A stretch of 64,000 bases of DNA from Vigna angularis (taxonomy: Eukaryota; Streptophyta; Magnoliopsida; Fabales; Fabaceae), in contig NC_068978.1 in NCBI RefSeq assembly GCF_016808095.1, positions 22,436,806-22,500,805 of the forward strand. The letters are read 5' to 3'. The position numbers were made by a program, and so were the translations under genes. Shown here one piece after another: positions 48,031 to 59,889 of this stretch (positions are counted from its first letter, which is position 1; the number at the start of each line of letters is the position of its first letter). Below the pieces are notes generated by a model, which saw nothing but the letters and a program-made list of their open reading frames with translations, made no database searches and had not been told where the DNA came from.

Positions 48031-50689
48031 GAGGTAAACGAGTTAGCTCAACCCGTTTTGGCTTGACCTATTTTTTGGCCCATTGAAAATGGACTGGGAT
48101 GAGGCCACCCATTTACACAACAGGAATAAAAATATACAACTTGTCATGTCTTGTGAAGGGTTGACGAGCTAATTGGCTAGCATGTTTTTTCTGCTTCACT
48201 TTTACATTTTTTTCTCTTATTTTTCACTTTTTCCAAATCCAGCTAATGCACCTCCATCCTTTTCTTCTCATCTCCATTTTCTTTTATCCTCCAAACATTC
48301 ATCAATTGAGGCTAGGGTGTTGCTCCCTCCACCACCACCCCTTCTCCCTCCACCTCCCAAACTTTCTGCAAAAATATTTTAATTACAAAAATAACCTTTT
48401 TTTTTTACTTTTAACCTTATTTATTTACTTTAAACTCAAACCCTACCCATTTTCACTTTTCACTCAGCCCCAACTCTCAACTCTCCTTCTCTCTTTTCAG
48501 ATTCCCACCCCCACGCTCCTACATTTGCACATTCCACAAAAGGGAGTCTGCTCCCCCCAAGCTCTCGGCAGCCACATAAACATCCACCGCTGCACATACC
48601 GTAGAGGGAAGTTCCACTCCACTCAAGCTTTCGGCAGCCACATGAACGTCCACTGCCGCGACCTTCTCCAAAACACCTACTAATCATATCACCATAACTC
48701 GATACTCTCTACTACCTTCTCCTTCCTATTTCTTCCTTTTCTCTAACCTTACAAACACACACCTTTCTTCACTTCTTTCCTTCATTCTCTCCAACCCTAT
48801 TCCTTATTTCTTTCTTTTGTTACTTATTAACATGTTTTCTTCTCTTTCTCTTTCTAATAGTGCCCTTCCTGTCACACGCCTACTCATAGTTACACCACAC
48901 ACACTTTCATTCACTCTTCTCCAGTTATAACTACAACCCTAAGTCTACCCTTATACTTAATGGAAACACACGCGCATGTAACACACTCACAAGAGGATAA
49001 GGAATTAAACTATAACAACGAGAAGAAAGGTAAAAGCATCATTCACTCCCTACATACGCAACCCAACTCTCAACCCTTATACTAGAAACAACCCTCCTTT
49101 CTTTCCACAAATTTATAACTCATTATTCCCAATAACTCTCATTCTCCTTCCGTAACCTAACACATGTAACCCCATGCATTACACTCAACCCTACTAGTAT
49201 TAGAAGCATCTCTATACCTATACAAAACCATATCCCCTCTCACCACTACTCTAAACCGAAACCAACTCTCATTCCTACCTTTTCTTTCTTTTTATTGAAC
49301 GTTTTTTGCCTCCCATCGCCTCTCTCACGTCTACACCACCCTAACTTTTCTTTTCATGCATGAAACCCAACCCAAGACCATCTCTTCTCCCTTTTAAACT
49401 CCTTAACCTTTTTGCTAGGCAAAACACTCACAACCCATTTTTACACCTCCAATGATAACCAAACCCCATCATGAGTACATCTACTCTCTTTCCCCATTGT
49501 TCAACAAAAGCACTCATGGGACCCACAAAAAAATGCAATATTAGTATGAAAGCAACACACATTTCTCTTTCTAAAGGAAAAATGAAAAAAAAAGGAGAGA
49601 AGTGAGGTTCACTCCATGACAGCATCACGCTCCACTCATTTCTCTCAACATGGTGGGCCATCACGGCCCCACCATTAACCACCCATAAAAGAAGGCAAAA
49701 CACCTCAAAATAACCTTTCCTTGGATGAATGGATGTCAACATGCATGGATTCTCAGTTCTTAAACGGATGTAAACATCCATGAACGTGTATCAACATCCG
49801 TTTGTCTTTGAACGGATGTCGATATCCGTTGTTACTTAAGGGTAAAAGAGGAATGGGGAGGTGCAGGGAGCAATGTGTGGTGGTGGAGAGAGTAACTCTC
49901 TTGAGGCTATCTTCTCCAAAAAAATCACATCTTCTATGATCCCTCAACCAGTTCTCTGATAAACTTAATCACCACCTAGGAGGCAATGCAGGTGGCAGTA
50001 GCAAACATGTTGGGCTTTTGTGGCGGCCTGATTCGTTGGTGAGGAGGTCGTTGATCTTGATTTTGGCATAGACAACGTGGAGGTGGTAGTCGCAAACGTC
50101 ACAAACAATGTAGTAGTAGAACTTGTCAGAATTACGTCTCTTGCACTCGACATAAAGGAAGGAGGGGAGGTTGCAAGTGGTGAAGGAAGTGGCAGGGAGG
50201 ATCTTGAGAGTGTGGGGATGGGAAGAGAAGTGGATCTCGAACCTTCATTGAACCCTTTTTCTTTGTTCTCTTTTGATTTTGGTTTTTTCTTTGAAAATTG
50301 GGTCACTTTGTATGCCTTGATAGGTTTTGGATTGTGGTGATGAAGATGTAGTGTTGTAATGATTGAAAGTGGAGAGGAAAAGGGAAGAGAATAGATGGAG
50401 AAAAGAGAGATTGATGGTGATGAACATGTCTTTTATATGCATGATGTATATGGTGGGAGAAGAAAAAGAAATAAAGATGGAGGTCATCAATTAATGAGGG
50501 AAGGTGAATAAAATGAGCCACGGGCCAGCTCACAACCAACTCGTCTATGATCCAACAAGCTAACGGGCTAGAAAAATCAAGTTGGTATGGTCTAATGGGT
50601 TCAATATCTTAATCTGGCTCATCTTTATCTTTACGGGTTGATGGGTTGGCCCGTCAGGTCATACCCATTTTTCCACTCTTAATTGTTAA
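48031..50689. mobile_element. Probable hAT-like non-autonomous element
   Basis: The left end AGAGGTAAACGAGTTAGC is followed by CAACCCGTTTTGGCTTGACC. The right end, read on the other strand, is AGAGTGGAAAAATGGGTATG followed by GGGCCAACCCATCAACCCG. Such GGGTTGACCCGT-rich termini with short imperfect inverted repeats are typical of plant hAT relics. The flanks TAATTAAT and TAATTGTT match at 6 of 8 bases, a possible 8-bp duplication. The interior is C/T-rich on the plus strand (48200-49400) and has no transposase. Confidence 0.42.
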
Positions 50690-50735
50690 GGTTGATTTAA
50701 CATAAGGGACCATATTTACTATATTTTAAAAAAGT

Positions 50736-52555
50736 GTTAAATATCTTTTCGTTTCCTAAACTATCATGTGATTTTGGTTTTCCTCCCTCTATGAAACTTT
50801 GATCCATTTGCATCCCTCTCCTTTTAGAAAGTCCTAGATTTAGTCGTTCATAGTCAACAATGTTTGTTTTTTTGGGCGTGGCACATTGTTAGCCCTTTAT
50901 AATCAAAGGCATTGTCAAAAACCAATCCATCTTCCTTCTTCATGTGTGGTTCCATCTTCTTCTTCTTAGATCCAAATCGTGACGACCATGAGAGATCTGA
51001 GCGCCACTAGCTGCCACCAAAGTCCTTGTTGAGCCTCCATTGGTGTCGAAGAGTCTCCATTATGATAGACGGGTCCAAGCTACTCTCAAATCAAGGAACC
51101 ATTTACTTGAAGAATAACAAAGAAAGATTCACAATGACCTTTAAAGCAAGCCAACACTTCTTTGGACACTCCAAATGGGGGCTAGAAGCTAGCAAGAAGG
51201 TTCAACTAAACCCATGCCTACTATGAAGAAGGATAAAAGAACCTTGTGAAATGGTAATCAGGTGGCGCTGAGCGCTCCTCCCTAGCCGCTCAACGCTGGC
51301 GTTCTCATTCCAGATTTCATAGCACGTGATCAATGTGGCCAGCACCTGTTTCATCCTTGCATATGTGGCAGCCGATCCTTACTCTGTGGCTGGCTATCAA
51401 CACCTTAAATTATAGCAGGGATAACTTAAATACATTATAAAAGGCACCCATCAGATTGTATGAAAGCACTTTTGATAAATATAGAGAATTGATTGCTGAT
51501 GCATTTCCAGCTCTTCTCTTGCACGAAAGTCACCAAGCAGTACTTCCCCCAAATCCCCTCTAGCTTCCTTCCTTTGATGGAGGGCCGCCTGAGCTAGAAC
51601 CACTTCCACCTAAGCACCTCACCCATAAATCTCTGCATCTATCTTTCGCTGCCACTACACCCATTCAAAGAACTCACTGTTTTTGTGTTTAGCACCAAGG
51701 ATGGAGTTATCACATTATTAGCAGCGAAACCAAATCGTCATTTCAGATCCCAAAAATCACAATCTTCATTCCTAACTCTAGCCAACAATGCAACCTAACT
51801 AGATCCACTGTTGCTACAACTCCTTTGGTTGGAAGAGTTGCCATCGTCACCAAAGTGCACCATCGCGTCAGAACATGACACTGAACCTCTGCAACCCACG
51901 TCCACTACCACTCTACAACTGGAAACATCACTAGTGACCAACGTTTACATAGTTGTGAGTCTATTGCTCCACCTTTGCTCTCTCTTGTTTCCCGAATGAT
52001 TGTGCTTCTCTATTTGTGTGTGAATTAAAGATGAAGGTTATATGTTATGGAATTACTAAGATTTAAGGAGAAGGTGGTGATGGTGAAAGGATGGAGAATG
52101 ATGGATGGAAGGGAAGGTAATGTCCAATGGTTTGTTGTATGTACTTTTTCCTCCTTGTTATGTGTGTTGATGAATGGAGGAGAATGATTGAGGGATAAAA
52201 AAGAAGATCAAAAAGTAGAGTGTGTTTTTTTATCGTACGAGTGAGGTTTGAAAGATGATGGAGCTTCATTGGATGAATGTTATTCCCCGGTGTAGGTGCA
52301 ATATGAATTCCTTAGATTAAGGAAATGATAAAGATGATGTTGTTATGGAGATGAGAATGATTTGGTTCCTCTTGTACGAAGAAGAAGAGGAGATAAGGGT
52401 GAGATGTTACTCTATTTGCCACATCAAAAAAAAGATAACTTCATTAAATATTTAAAACTAATTTTATGTATTTTGTAAGGATAGAAACTTGATTAGACCA
52501 AAGAGAAATTTAAACAAAAATTGTGTTATAGTTTATGGACAAAAACATATTTAAC
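50736..52555. mobile_element. Diverged non-autonomous MULE
   Basis: The left end GTTAAATATCTTTTCGTTTC and the right end (other strand) GTTAAATATGTTTTTGTCCA share TAAACTAT afterward, then drift apart. The GTTAAATATGTTTTTGG-type terminus is common in legume MULEs (recalled). No clear 9-bp duplication remains. The interior includes a GC-rich inverted pair at 51264-51301 and gene-like C-rich segments without recognisable protein motifs. Confidence 0.45.
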
Positions 52556-52851
52556 TTTATAAAAAAATAGAAACTCGAGTAAAAAAATATTATATATAAA
52601 CATAAAAAAATTCGTAAACCAAAATATAAGAACTAGTTTACTAACTAGGCTAACAACGTAATTACTTTTCTCTAAAAAAAATTTCACACTCAAATTAACA
52701 AATAAATATACACATATATAATCAATTATATATTCAGCATAACTCATTATATTTAACCCATTAAATACTGATAAACTTTTTTATACATACTCAATCACGT
52801 TGCAATATATGATTGATTATATCTAGAATTGTATTATTTTATTATTATTAT

Positions 52852-52962
52852 TATTTATGTTTGTATACAGTAACTTTTATTGGAAGTATTTATTGGGTAT
52901 TATTACTATTTATGTTTGTATACAGTAACCTTTTATTGGAAGTATTTATTGGGTTAGGTTAG
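52852..52962. repeat. 55-bp tandem duplication
   Basis: TATTTATGTTTGTATACAG starts at 52852 and again at 52907, and each copy continues TAAC(C)TTTTATTGGAAG to TATTTATTGGG. The copies differ by about one base insertion, so the event is recent. Confidence 0.9.
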
Positions 52963-52969
52963 TCAATGA

Positions 52970-54248
52970 TCTAATTAGACATAATGACTTTTAGTTATGA
53001 TTGGATTAAACATAATTTAACTTGAACTATCTCAACTTACTAGAAATAATGAATTAATTTTTATAGAGATTGTGTTAATTTTTAATTAAATTAATACTTA
53101 AAATTATAACTTTTAATAAAAAATTATTTTATATTTTCAACATCTTAATCAAGTTGACTCAATCCAATCCAACCGATTAACTGTAGATTGAGTTAAATTG
53201 AGTTTACATCAAAGATGAAAAAACTCAACTTCACCAAACGCAATCCAAATCTTATTCAATTTCTAACTTTTATAATTATATTATTAACGTTTTATAAATA
53301 TATTGCAATATTACATATTGATATAATTTTTTTATCATAAAAGTTTAATAAAATAAATAATTAAAATGAAAATACGAGAATATTAAATAAAATAAAATAA
53401 ATTATGTTTTGTATTTTATAAAATAATTTTCATTAGTATATTATTATATTGATGTATAATTTTTTTATTTATTAATTTTTATTAATATTTTTATTTTAAT
53501 TTTACTTTTAACTATTATTTATATTTAAATTATTTTTATATCAAATTACTTTTAAATATATACCTATAAAAGTTATTATAGGTATCCGGAGTTTGATTTA
53601 ATATAAATTTGTATACTATTAATTGAGAGTAATTATAGATATGTCTTAAACTCATCAATATTGTTAAAGTAAATATAATAAAAAAATTATAACAAATGAA
53701 TTCAATAACAACTCCTAGGTTGATTGCTAACTCTGATATTTGAATATCTATGTAATAATCTCAATCAAAAAGAAAAGAAAAGTAAAGTAATTAATCAACA
53801 ATAATTAATTTTGAAACCATTTTAATTGTTTCATCGATTTTAATCTATACCAATTTAAGCACGTGGATTTTCAGAGGCCATATAGAGAAGGGGAAATAAT
53901 TTTAGTGCCTATTTAAATTATATACAATTTTAGCTTTAACAATTTGTTCTAAAATAATTAACACTATTAATTTATGCAATATAATTAATTGTTTTTTCTT
54001 AATGTTTCCCAATCAACAAACTATTTCAATAACTATAATAAACTAGTGAAGGTTGGTCAGATACTATAAATGAAATTATTTTATTACTTATATTATTATT
54101 AGTGTGTGCGCGTGCACATATGTATGTATTAGTATAAGTTTTAACTTCTTTAATTTGTATTATTTAGTCTGTAAAATTATTATTTTATTTTTTTTGCGTT
54201 ATTTTTACATTATGTAATCATTTAATGAACTTATATTTTTGTGTTATC
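52970..54248. other. AT-rich intergenic DNA, no gene seen
   Basis: Only very AT-rich sequence is present; no coding or structural signal was recognised. Confidence 0.5.
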
Positions 54249-55069
54249 GGTTAAACTCTTTTGAAAGTCTCTATTTACGTAAATTTTTCTCGGTTAGATT
54301 CCTGTTTTATTAGAATCTCCAATATAGTCCTAAAAAATGTTAATTTGAATCAATTGGACCTCTACCGTTAAATTGGCTTAACGAGATTAAGTTTTTGATG
54401 AAATAGGAGATTGACATGCAAGTTTTTTAAACATGTCATTCACAGAGCTCTACATGGAATTTAAAAACTTTTTAACATTTTGATTAAAAAATTTAAAAAA
54501 AAAGTCATCTTCCATTATAGTCAAGCACCACCCAAAAATCCTCTTCCTGTCCATCACTCAGATCCTTAATTCAGTAATAGCTTTCATTCCAACATCTGTA
54601 ATTCTTGCACATTACACAACAATAGCCATCATCAGAGAACCATATCGCGCCTTAGAACCACCATATCATCCTCGTGCACCATCCACCTGCAATCAAGTAA
54701 CCACAAAATCAAAATCGTGACTCCTCCATGTTCTCTTTAATTCATATTCTTCCATCCAGTACCGCGAGGGCAAATCGCCACCATGGCCAACGTAACCAAC
54801 GCTCAAACTCTTCGCGCCGTAATCGAGCTCATCATCATCTATTTTCTTCTCCGTTAAACCATTTGAAACCTGTAAAGAGAAAACAAAATCACAAATCTGA
54901 AAACCCCCAAATTAGCCACGAACCCTAAATCGCGCTGGACACAAAACGTGAGACTTTCAAATCTCCATGGAACCTACGAAATGCCACCATCTCTAATCGT
55001 AAGGAACACCAAATCCACTTCATCGGACCAATTCGACCAACCATTGCCAATGCAACTAAAATTTTAGCT

Positions 55070-55387
55070 TTGAATCGCATCAAGTTGCATCTTTTAGGTG
55101 AACTCTCTCCACTCGCCACTCCCCAAAATAAACAACCTTCCTTCCAATTTAATCAAACCAATCAAAGCCCTTCTCAATCTTCTTCCTTTGATTCTTGCCT
55201 CTCCTTCGATCACGACCTCACTAAGCTCTTCCACCCTCAAATTCAATTACCCCTTTTCGAATTCGACTCCAAACCCCAAATAATCGACCTCGACACCCCC
55301 AAATCCCTCACATCGCTTCACAAGAAAATGACGGTGGTGAACAGTTTTCGGGAGATGCCTTTAACTCCAACCTCGAACCTAATTTGA
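55070..55387 (+). other. Open frame in the MULE interior, possible captured exon
   Basis: A 105-codon frame reads MNRIKLHLLGELSPLATPQN, then a Gln/Ser/Phe-rich region and IIDLDTPKSLTSLHKKMTVV before a stop. The composition (CDS-like, GC above neighbours) suggests a captured host exon. The donor protein was not recognised and no transcript signal was found. Confidence 0.35.
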
Positions 55388-55742
55388 TTTTACTAAACCC
55401 TAATCTTATGGTGCTTAATTTCATGAAAACCAAATTTCATGATGAACGTTAGGGTTGAAGATGATGAAAGGTAAGGTTGAAGATTATGAGCCCTAATTTG
55501 GGTTTCAATTTTCAGATTTTTTTTAATTATATATTCCACGTATATAACATAGAGAATGCCACATTTAAAAAATAGGCTACGTCAATGTCCTAGCTCATAA
55601 AAAACTTAACTTTGTTAAGCCAATTTAACGGCAAGGGACCAATTGACTCAAATTTTCATTTTTTAGGACTAAATTGGCAAAACGGATAAGATAGGGATCT
55701 AACTGGGAAACACCCGCATAAATAGGGACTTCTAGAGGGGTT

Positions 55743-58293
55743 TGATACGACTGTCGCGGTCATACAAATTTGATTGCAAAAATTTATGCAGTACAGTGCT
55801 AGGATGTGACTCCTAGGTCGTCTCTCAAGGACCAAATTGTGTGGTTCAGTCTCAGATTTTAACACGAAGTGGGGGGGGGGGGGGGGGGGGTTGAAAGCTT
55901 GTTGTGCAGAAAAATACGGAAAGCAGTAAAATTAATTGACTGTAAAAACAAGATTAAGCAGTAAAATTTCGAAAACGGTAAAAATGAAATTTTGACAGAA
56001 TTAAAATTGCAAATCTGAAATTCATGAATTGAAAATAATTGCATTCAAAATCTTAAACGTGAAAACGGATGTAGTGAGTAAATAAAAATCAAATCCAACA
56101 ACATCAATTGGAAATTGCAGCATGAAATTACAATTAACATTCAATTCTTAAAACTGAAATTCTGGAAACTGGAAACTGGAAATTGAATCAAACACAAAAC
56201 CTCCCCCAGAAGGGGGGGAGAAAACTAGAACGTAAATTGGAAAGGTGACACACTTCTCCTTCAGAAATTAAATGTTTGAAATGGAAATTCAGAAAGCTAT
56301 TGAAAAAGGAAGAGGCAAGAGCCTCTTCCAGGACTGTGAGTTCCTAAACTAAATGCAATCCTAAAATCTATTCTAAAATCTACTGAGTTTCCTTCTCTGT
56401 CTGCTCCAATTTATAGCCCAATTAAGTTACTCCCGTGACATAGTCTCCTCCCTTCTTTTCAACCAAGTTGTTTGTTTTGTTTTATCTCCAATTAGCAACC
56501 TGTGAACTTCCAGCTTTCACGGTTTTCTTGGTTTGCCTTCCATCCAGATTGTGTCATCTTCTTCAGCTTGTTTCAGAGAACACACCATTCCCGTGAGCTC
56601 TCTTCCAAGTGTTGTACGTGTGAACGCTGCTGCCATGAAGAGCCGTGAAAAGGTGGTTACTCTCTTCTGCCCAAGCCGAGACACACTCCTCACCAACGTG
56701 ATCTTTTCTCCAACAAAGGTCAATTACCGGATGAATCACCAATGGTTACAAAACTTTCTCCTCCACATGAAAAACGTTCCAGCCTTTGAACCACTTCTTC
56801 TTCCATCTCATCTTTCAATGTGGTGGCTGCTTGGACGTTGGGACTTCTTGTCTCCGTGTAATTTCCTTCCAGTCGTGAGATGCTGCCTCTAGCTTGCAGG
56901 ACCGTGATCTTCATCTCCTCTCCAAGGTGGCTGCTGGTTTCTCATTGCTACCAAGCTGCTGGAGTGTGAGCTGCTTCTGGATGGAAGGACGTTGCTGGAA
57001 ATACCACCTTTGGTGGACTGGAAAATCTGAGATAGGAACCAACGTTGGTGGCTGCTGTTCTGGACGCATGAAGATACCATGGAGGAGGAAGTCTGCTGCT
57101 GTGACAGCACCTAAACTGAACGTGAATCCCTTCCCATTGTGTGTGGTCTCCCACCTCCAAAGGGAAAGAAGAGCCCGTGAGTGTTGTTGGACCGCTGGTG
57201 CAGGCAGTGAGCTTCTCTTCTGCTTGTACAGCTCCTCCCTTCTCGGTGGTGGCTACTCTTTACTGGACTATGAAGGTTTTCTCCACTGGACCAGCTTCTG
57301 CCTCTCCTTGTTGGATGTGCTTGTTGGAGCGTGATCTTCCATCTTCTTTTGTTCGCTTGAGCTGCAGCCAAAACATGAAAACCGTGAAGTGGCTCCATTC
57401 TTCAACTCCAACTAAGGCTGAATGCTTTGCCAAGATGAATGGCCGTGAGCTTTGGTTGCTTTAATGTGGTCCCCTCTTTTCTTCATTTGTTGAATTTTTT
57501 ATGAGAGCAAAGAGTTGTTTTGAGAGAACCGTGAACTTGCACTTGGTGGTAATTGAATGAAATGCAACACATGTATGGACGTGAACTTTGCCATGAGTGG
57601 TGGTCCCTTGTGTTTTTTTCTTCAAAGGCCAAGAAGCCAATTGAAATCAATAATTTTGCAGCCGTGCCACTCCACTCAACAAATTGATGTTTGCTGAATT
57701 TTCCAATGAGCCAAAGTGGTATGGCCGTGAAACTTTAAGTGTGTGGCACCTTCTTTTTTTATTTTAATAAAAGAATTTCCTTGTTTGGTGTCACAGTGAA
57801 TGTGTTGTGAGTGTTTAAGGCCGTGTGGCAGCTACTATGTTCCAAGTGATGTTGAAAAACCGTGGCTGCACTTATGTCCCATGATTTTCATGTGTTGTCT
57901 AGTATCTCCAATAAATTTTTCACGTAGGAAAAAAAAAAGCCATGTGTATGTGGATGCACAATTTCCTTCAAAATAATCAAATGAGTTACGTATCAATTGG
58001 ACATGTAGCCATGAGTTTGGCTTAAAAAAAAATAATAATGTGGCACATGCAAATTCTTCTTCAAAATTTATGTCACATCTATCTTGAAGTCCCAAATTTA
58101 TTTCCAGATTTTTCCTTGCAATTACTAATGCAAATAATTAACTCAAATAATTCAAATTAATTCAAATTAGAATTTTTTGGTGTAATTAAGCACAATTAGC
58201 AAAAAACGGAAAAATACCGAACATTTAAACACATTTCCCCGATTAATTCTAGCACAATAAACTAAGTAAAGTGAAGAAAATATTGACTCATCA
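55743..58293. mobile_element. 2551-bp TG...CA element with GGGTT target duplication, probably a solo LTR
   Basis: The element starts TGATACGACTGTCGCGG and ends AATATTGACTCATCA. GGGTT flanks it at 55738-55742 and 58294-58298, the 5-bp duplication expected for an LTR retrotransposon. The ends are not repeated inside, so it is not a complete element; LTR-LTR recombination to a solo LTR is the simplest reading. It contains a G20 run (55871-55890) and many CCGTGA-type words (56440-57870). No retroviral protein motif was recognised in it. Confidence 0.7.
55871..55890 (+). repeat. G20 homopolymer
   Basis: Twenty consecutive G on the plus strand. It could form quadruplex structures and its exact length may be uncertain in any assembly. 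Confidence 0.95.
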
Positions 58294-58303
58294 GGGTTCA
58301 ACC

Positions 58304-59180
58304 ATATTTATTTATAACAAGATTCAAATACTTTATTGGAAACAAAAGACATAACAAACTTATTTTATCAAGATGTTTAAATATATATCATTAAAACATT
58401 TTATTCTCAAAATCTCATAGTAACATAAAAGTAATTTAAACTAAAATGTAATTACAACTTAATTCATAATTACTCAAAATCCATAATAGACTAAATATAG
58501 TTTCATCCTTAAAAACATCATCAATTTCCTAAATGTTGGTAGCATCAGATGATCTTCATGTACCAAAGAAAACTCGGACTCATTTTCATTACCAACTTAT
58601 AAATTGGGTAGGACAACCAACCAAACCAATTTCTCTACAAGATCAACAAATGTTTTTAATTTTAACAACACCTATAGACAAGAAAGAAACAAATAGATGT
58701 CAACCTTTCATTCCGTACATAAAGCAACATTAATTCATGACTTATTATATTATTATGTGCTCGCTAAAGTAGAGCACAAAAAAAAAATTAAAATTTCATA
58801 TTTGAAAATAAAACTAATGGTGTAATTCCCTGTATTGCCATTCAATTACTATAGTCAGATTTATCAAATCAAACTTTGACATTATGTTAATGTGCAATTA
58901 GTTTAGACCATTTGAGTAGATAACAACTAAAGTTATCAATAATTGAAGAAAATAGGTACCATCTTCCAAAATCAATATCTCAAATTAGTAGTAGACACTT
59001 CAATAAATGAAGTTACAATGACTAGGGAAAGTAGCAATGGAAATAACACCAAATAGTGCATATAGAAAAAAGGAAGAATATTAATAATTTTCCTAAAAGA
59101 GGAAAACGAGTGACCTCATCACTCTGAATTGCTACTAGACATGCCACCATGTACAATGAAAAATGGAGGAAATCCACAAC
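58304..59180. other. AT-rich DNA, no gene seen
   Basis: Short open frames only; none matches a known protein pattern. Confidence 0.45.
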
Positions 59181-59586
59181 TTCAAGAGGCGTTGAGAGTG
59201 CGTAGGCCGATGAAGGCGTCGCTGATGGCATGGTGGTCGCTTGGCCAAGACGATCAAAACCATGTGATCGTCGGTCCAAAATAAAATTCCAGTAGTGATT
59301 GTAGTAGACGATGACGGTAGACAATGGCGTCGCCGCCGGCAGCGACAAGTGTAGTGGCAGAGGCAACAAAACTTTATTTCTTCAAAAGAACCTTAGGCTC
59401 TAGATACTATGTTGAATATAGTAAAAACTATGTATGAGATTAATTTCCCTTTTTGTTGAATATACACATAGGGTCCTCTATTTATAATATAAGAAATACG
59501 GGTTAAGCCCAAAATACAAATAAGAAATAATAACAAACTAACTAAAGATAAAAGATAAATATAAAATAAAGATAACATGTCTAATA
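59180..59586 (-). mobile_element. Second copy of the copia-type LTR, primer site and leader
   Basis: On the minus strand the 177-bp LTR starts at 59586 (TATTAGACATGTTATC, first bases mutated) and ends TATATTCAACA at 59410, followed by TAGTATCTAGAGCC (59409-59396) and a leader to about 59180. It aligns with 34560-34968 in both LTR and leader. The primer site carries a change in its first bases (TAG instead of TGG). The LTR abuts the dehydrogenase pseudogene at 59588. Confidence 0.65.
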
Positions 59587-59587
59587 G

Positions 59588-59880
59588 GTCCATTGACTGT
59601 AGTAGTTGCGAGCTCCCCCTTTAAAGCCCCAAGAACAACTTCTGTCATTTCAATAACCACACCTTCCTGGTAATCATTTTCAAGAGCTTTAATAACAATA
59701 ATGACAATGGATTTAGAAAAAAATGTTTGTCATATCCAAAAGTAACTCACCTAAGCTTCAATAATATTGGCACCAAGATGGGGTGTTGTAGTAATGAGCT
59801 CATGCATAATCAACTTGTTGTTTTTGGCAGGCTCCTTAGTGAAAACATCAAGTGTTGCTTGAAATAAAGAAACAACACAA
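59588..59880 (-). pseudogene. Fragment of a D-3-phosphoglycerate dehydrogenase gene
   Basis: On the minus strand, 59870-59751 reads QATLDVFTKEPAKNNKLIMH, then ELITTTPHLGANIIEA and a TAG at the exon edge. An 84-bp GT-AG intron (59750-59667) follows, then EGVVIEMTEVVLGALKGELA and TTTVNGP (59666-59588). This matches the plant PGDH region ALDVFTEEPP...VTVTPHLGASTxEAQ / EGVAIEIAEAVVGALKGELxATAVNAP, where PHLGAS holds the catalytic His of the nucleotide-binding domain. The enzyme makes 3-phosphohydroxypyruvate for serine synthesis in plastids. Retained intron means a DNA-level copy, not a processed pseudogene. Only this piece is present, and a stop breaks it. Confidence 0.8.
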
Positions 59881-59889
59881 TCATTATCT

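Larger units (their letters stand above)
54249..58303. mobile_element. MULE split by a nested TG...CA insertion
   Basis: The left end starts GGTTAAACTCTTTTGAAAGT (54249). The right end, completed only after removing the nested element, reads GGTTGAACCCCTCTAGAAGT on the other strand (58303 inward, resuming at 55742). Both termini continue through CCTAAAAAATG and GTTAAATTGGCTTAAC blocks for about 170 bp. Without the insertion the MULE is about 1.5 kb. Flanking 9-bp duplications are not clear (ATATTTATT on the right, ATATTTTTG a few bases before the left end). Confidence 0.8.

Noticed and set aside
56533..57464. Open frames on both strands in the probable solo LTR
   Set aside because: They are short, overlap one another on opposite strands and show no conserved motif or codon signal.
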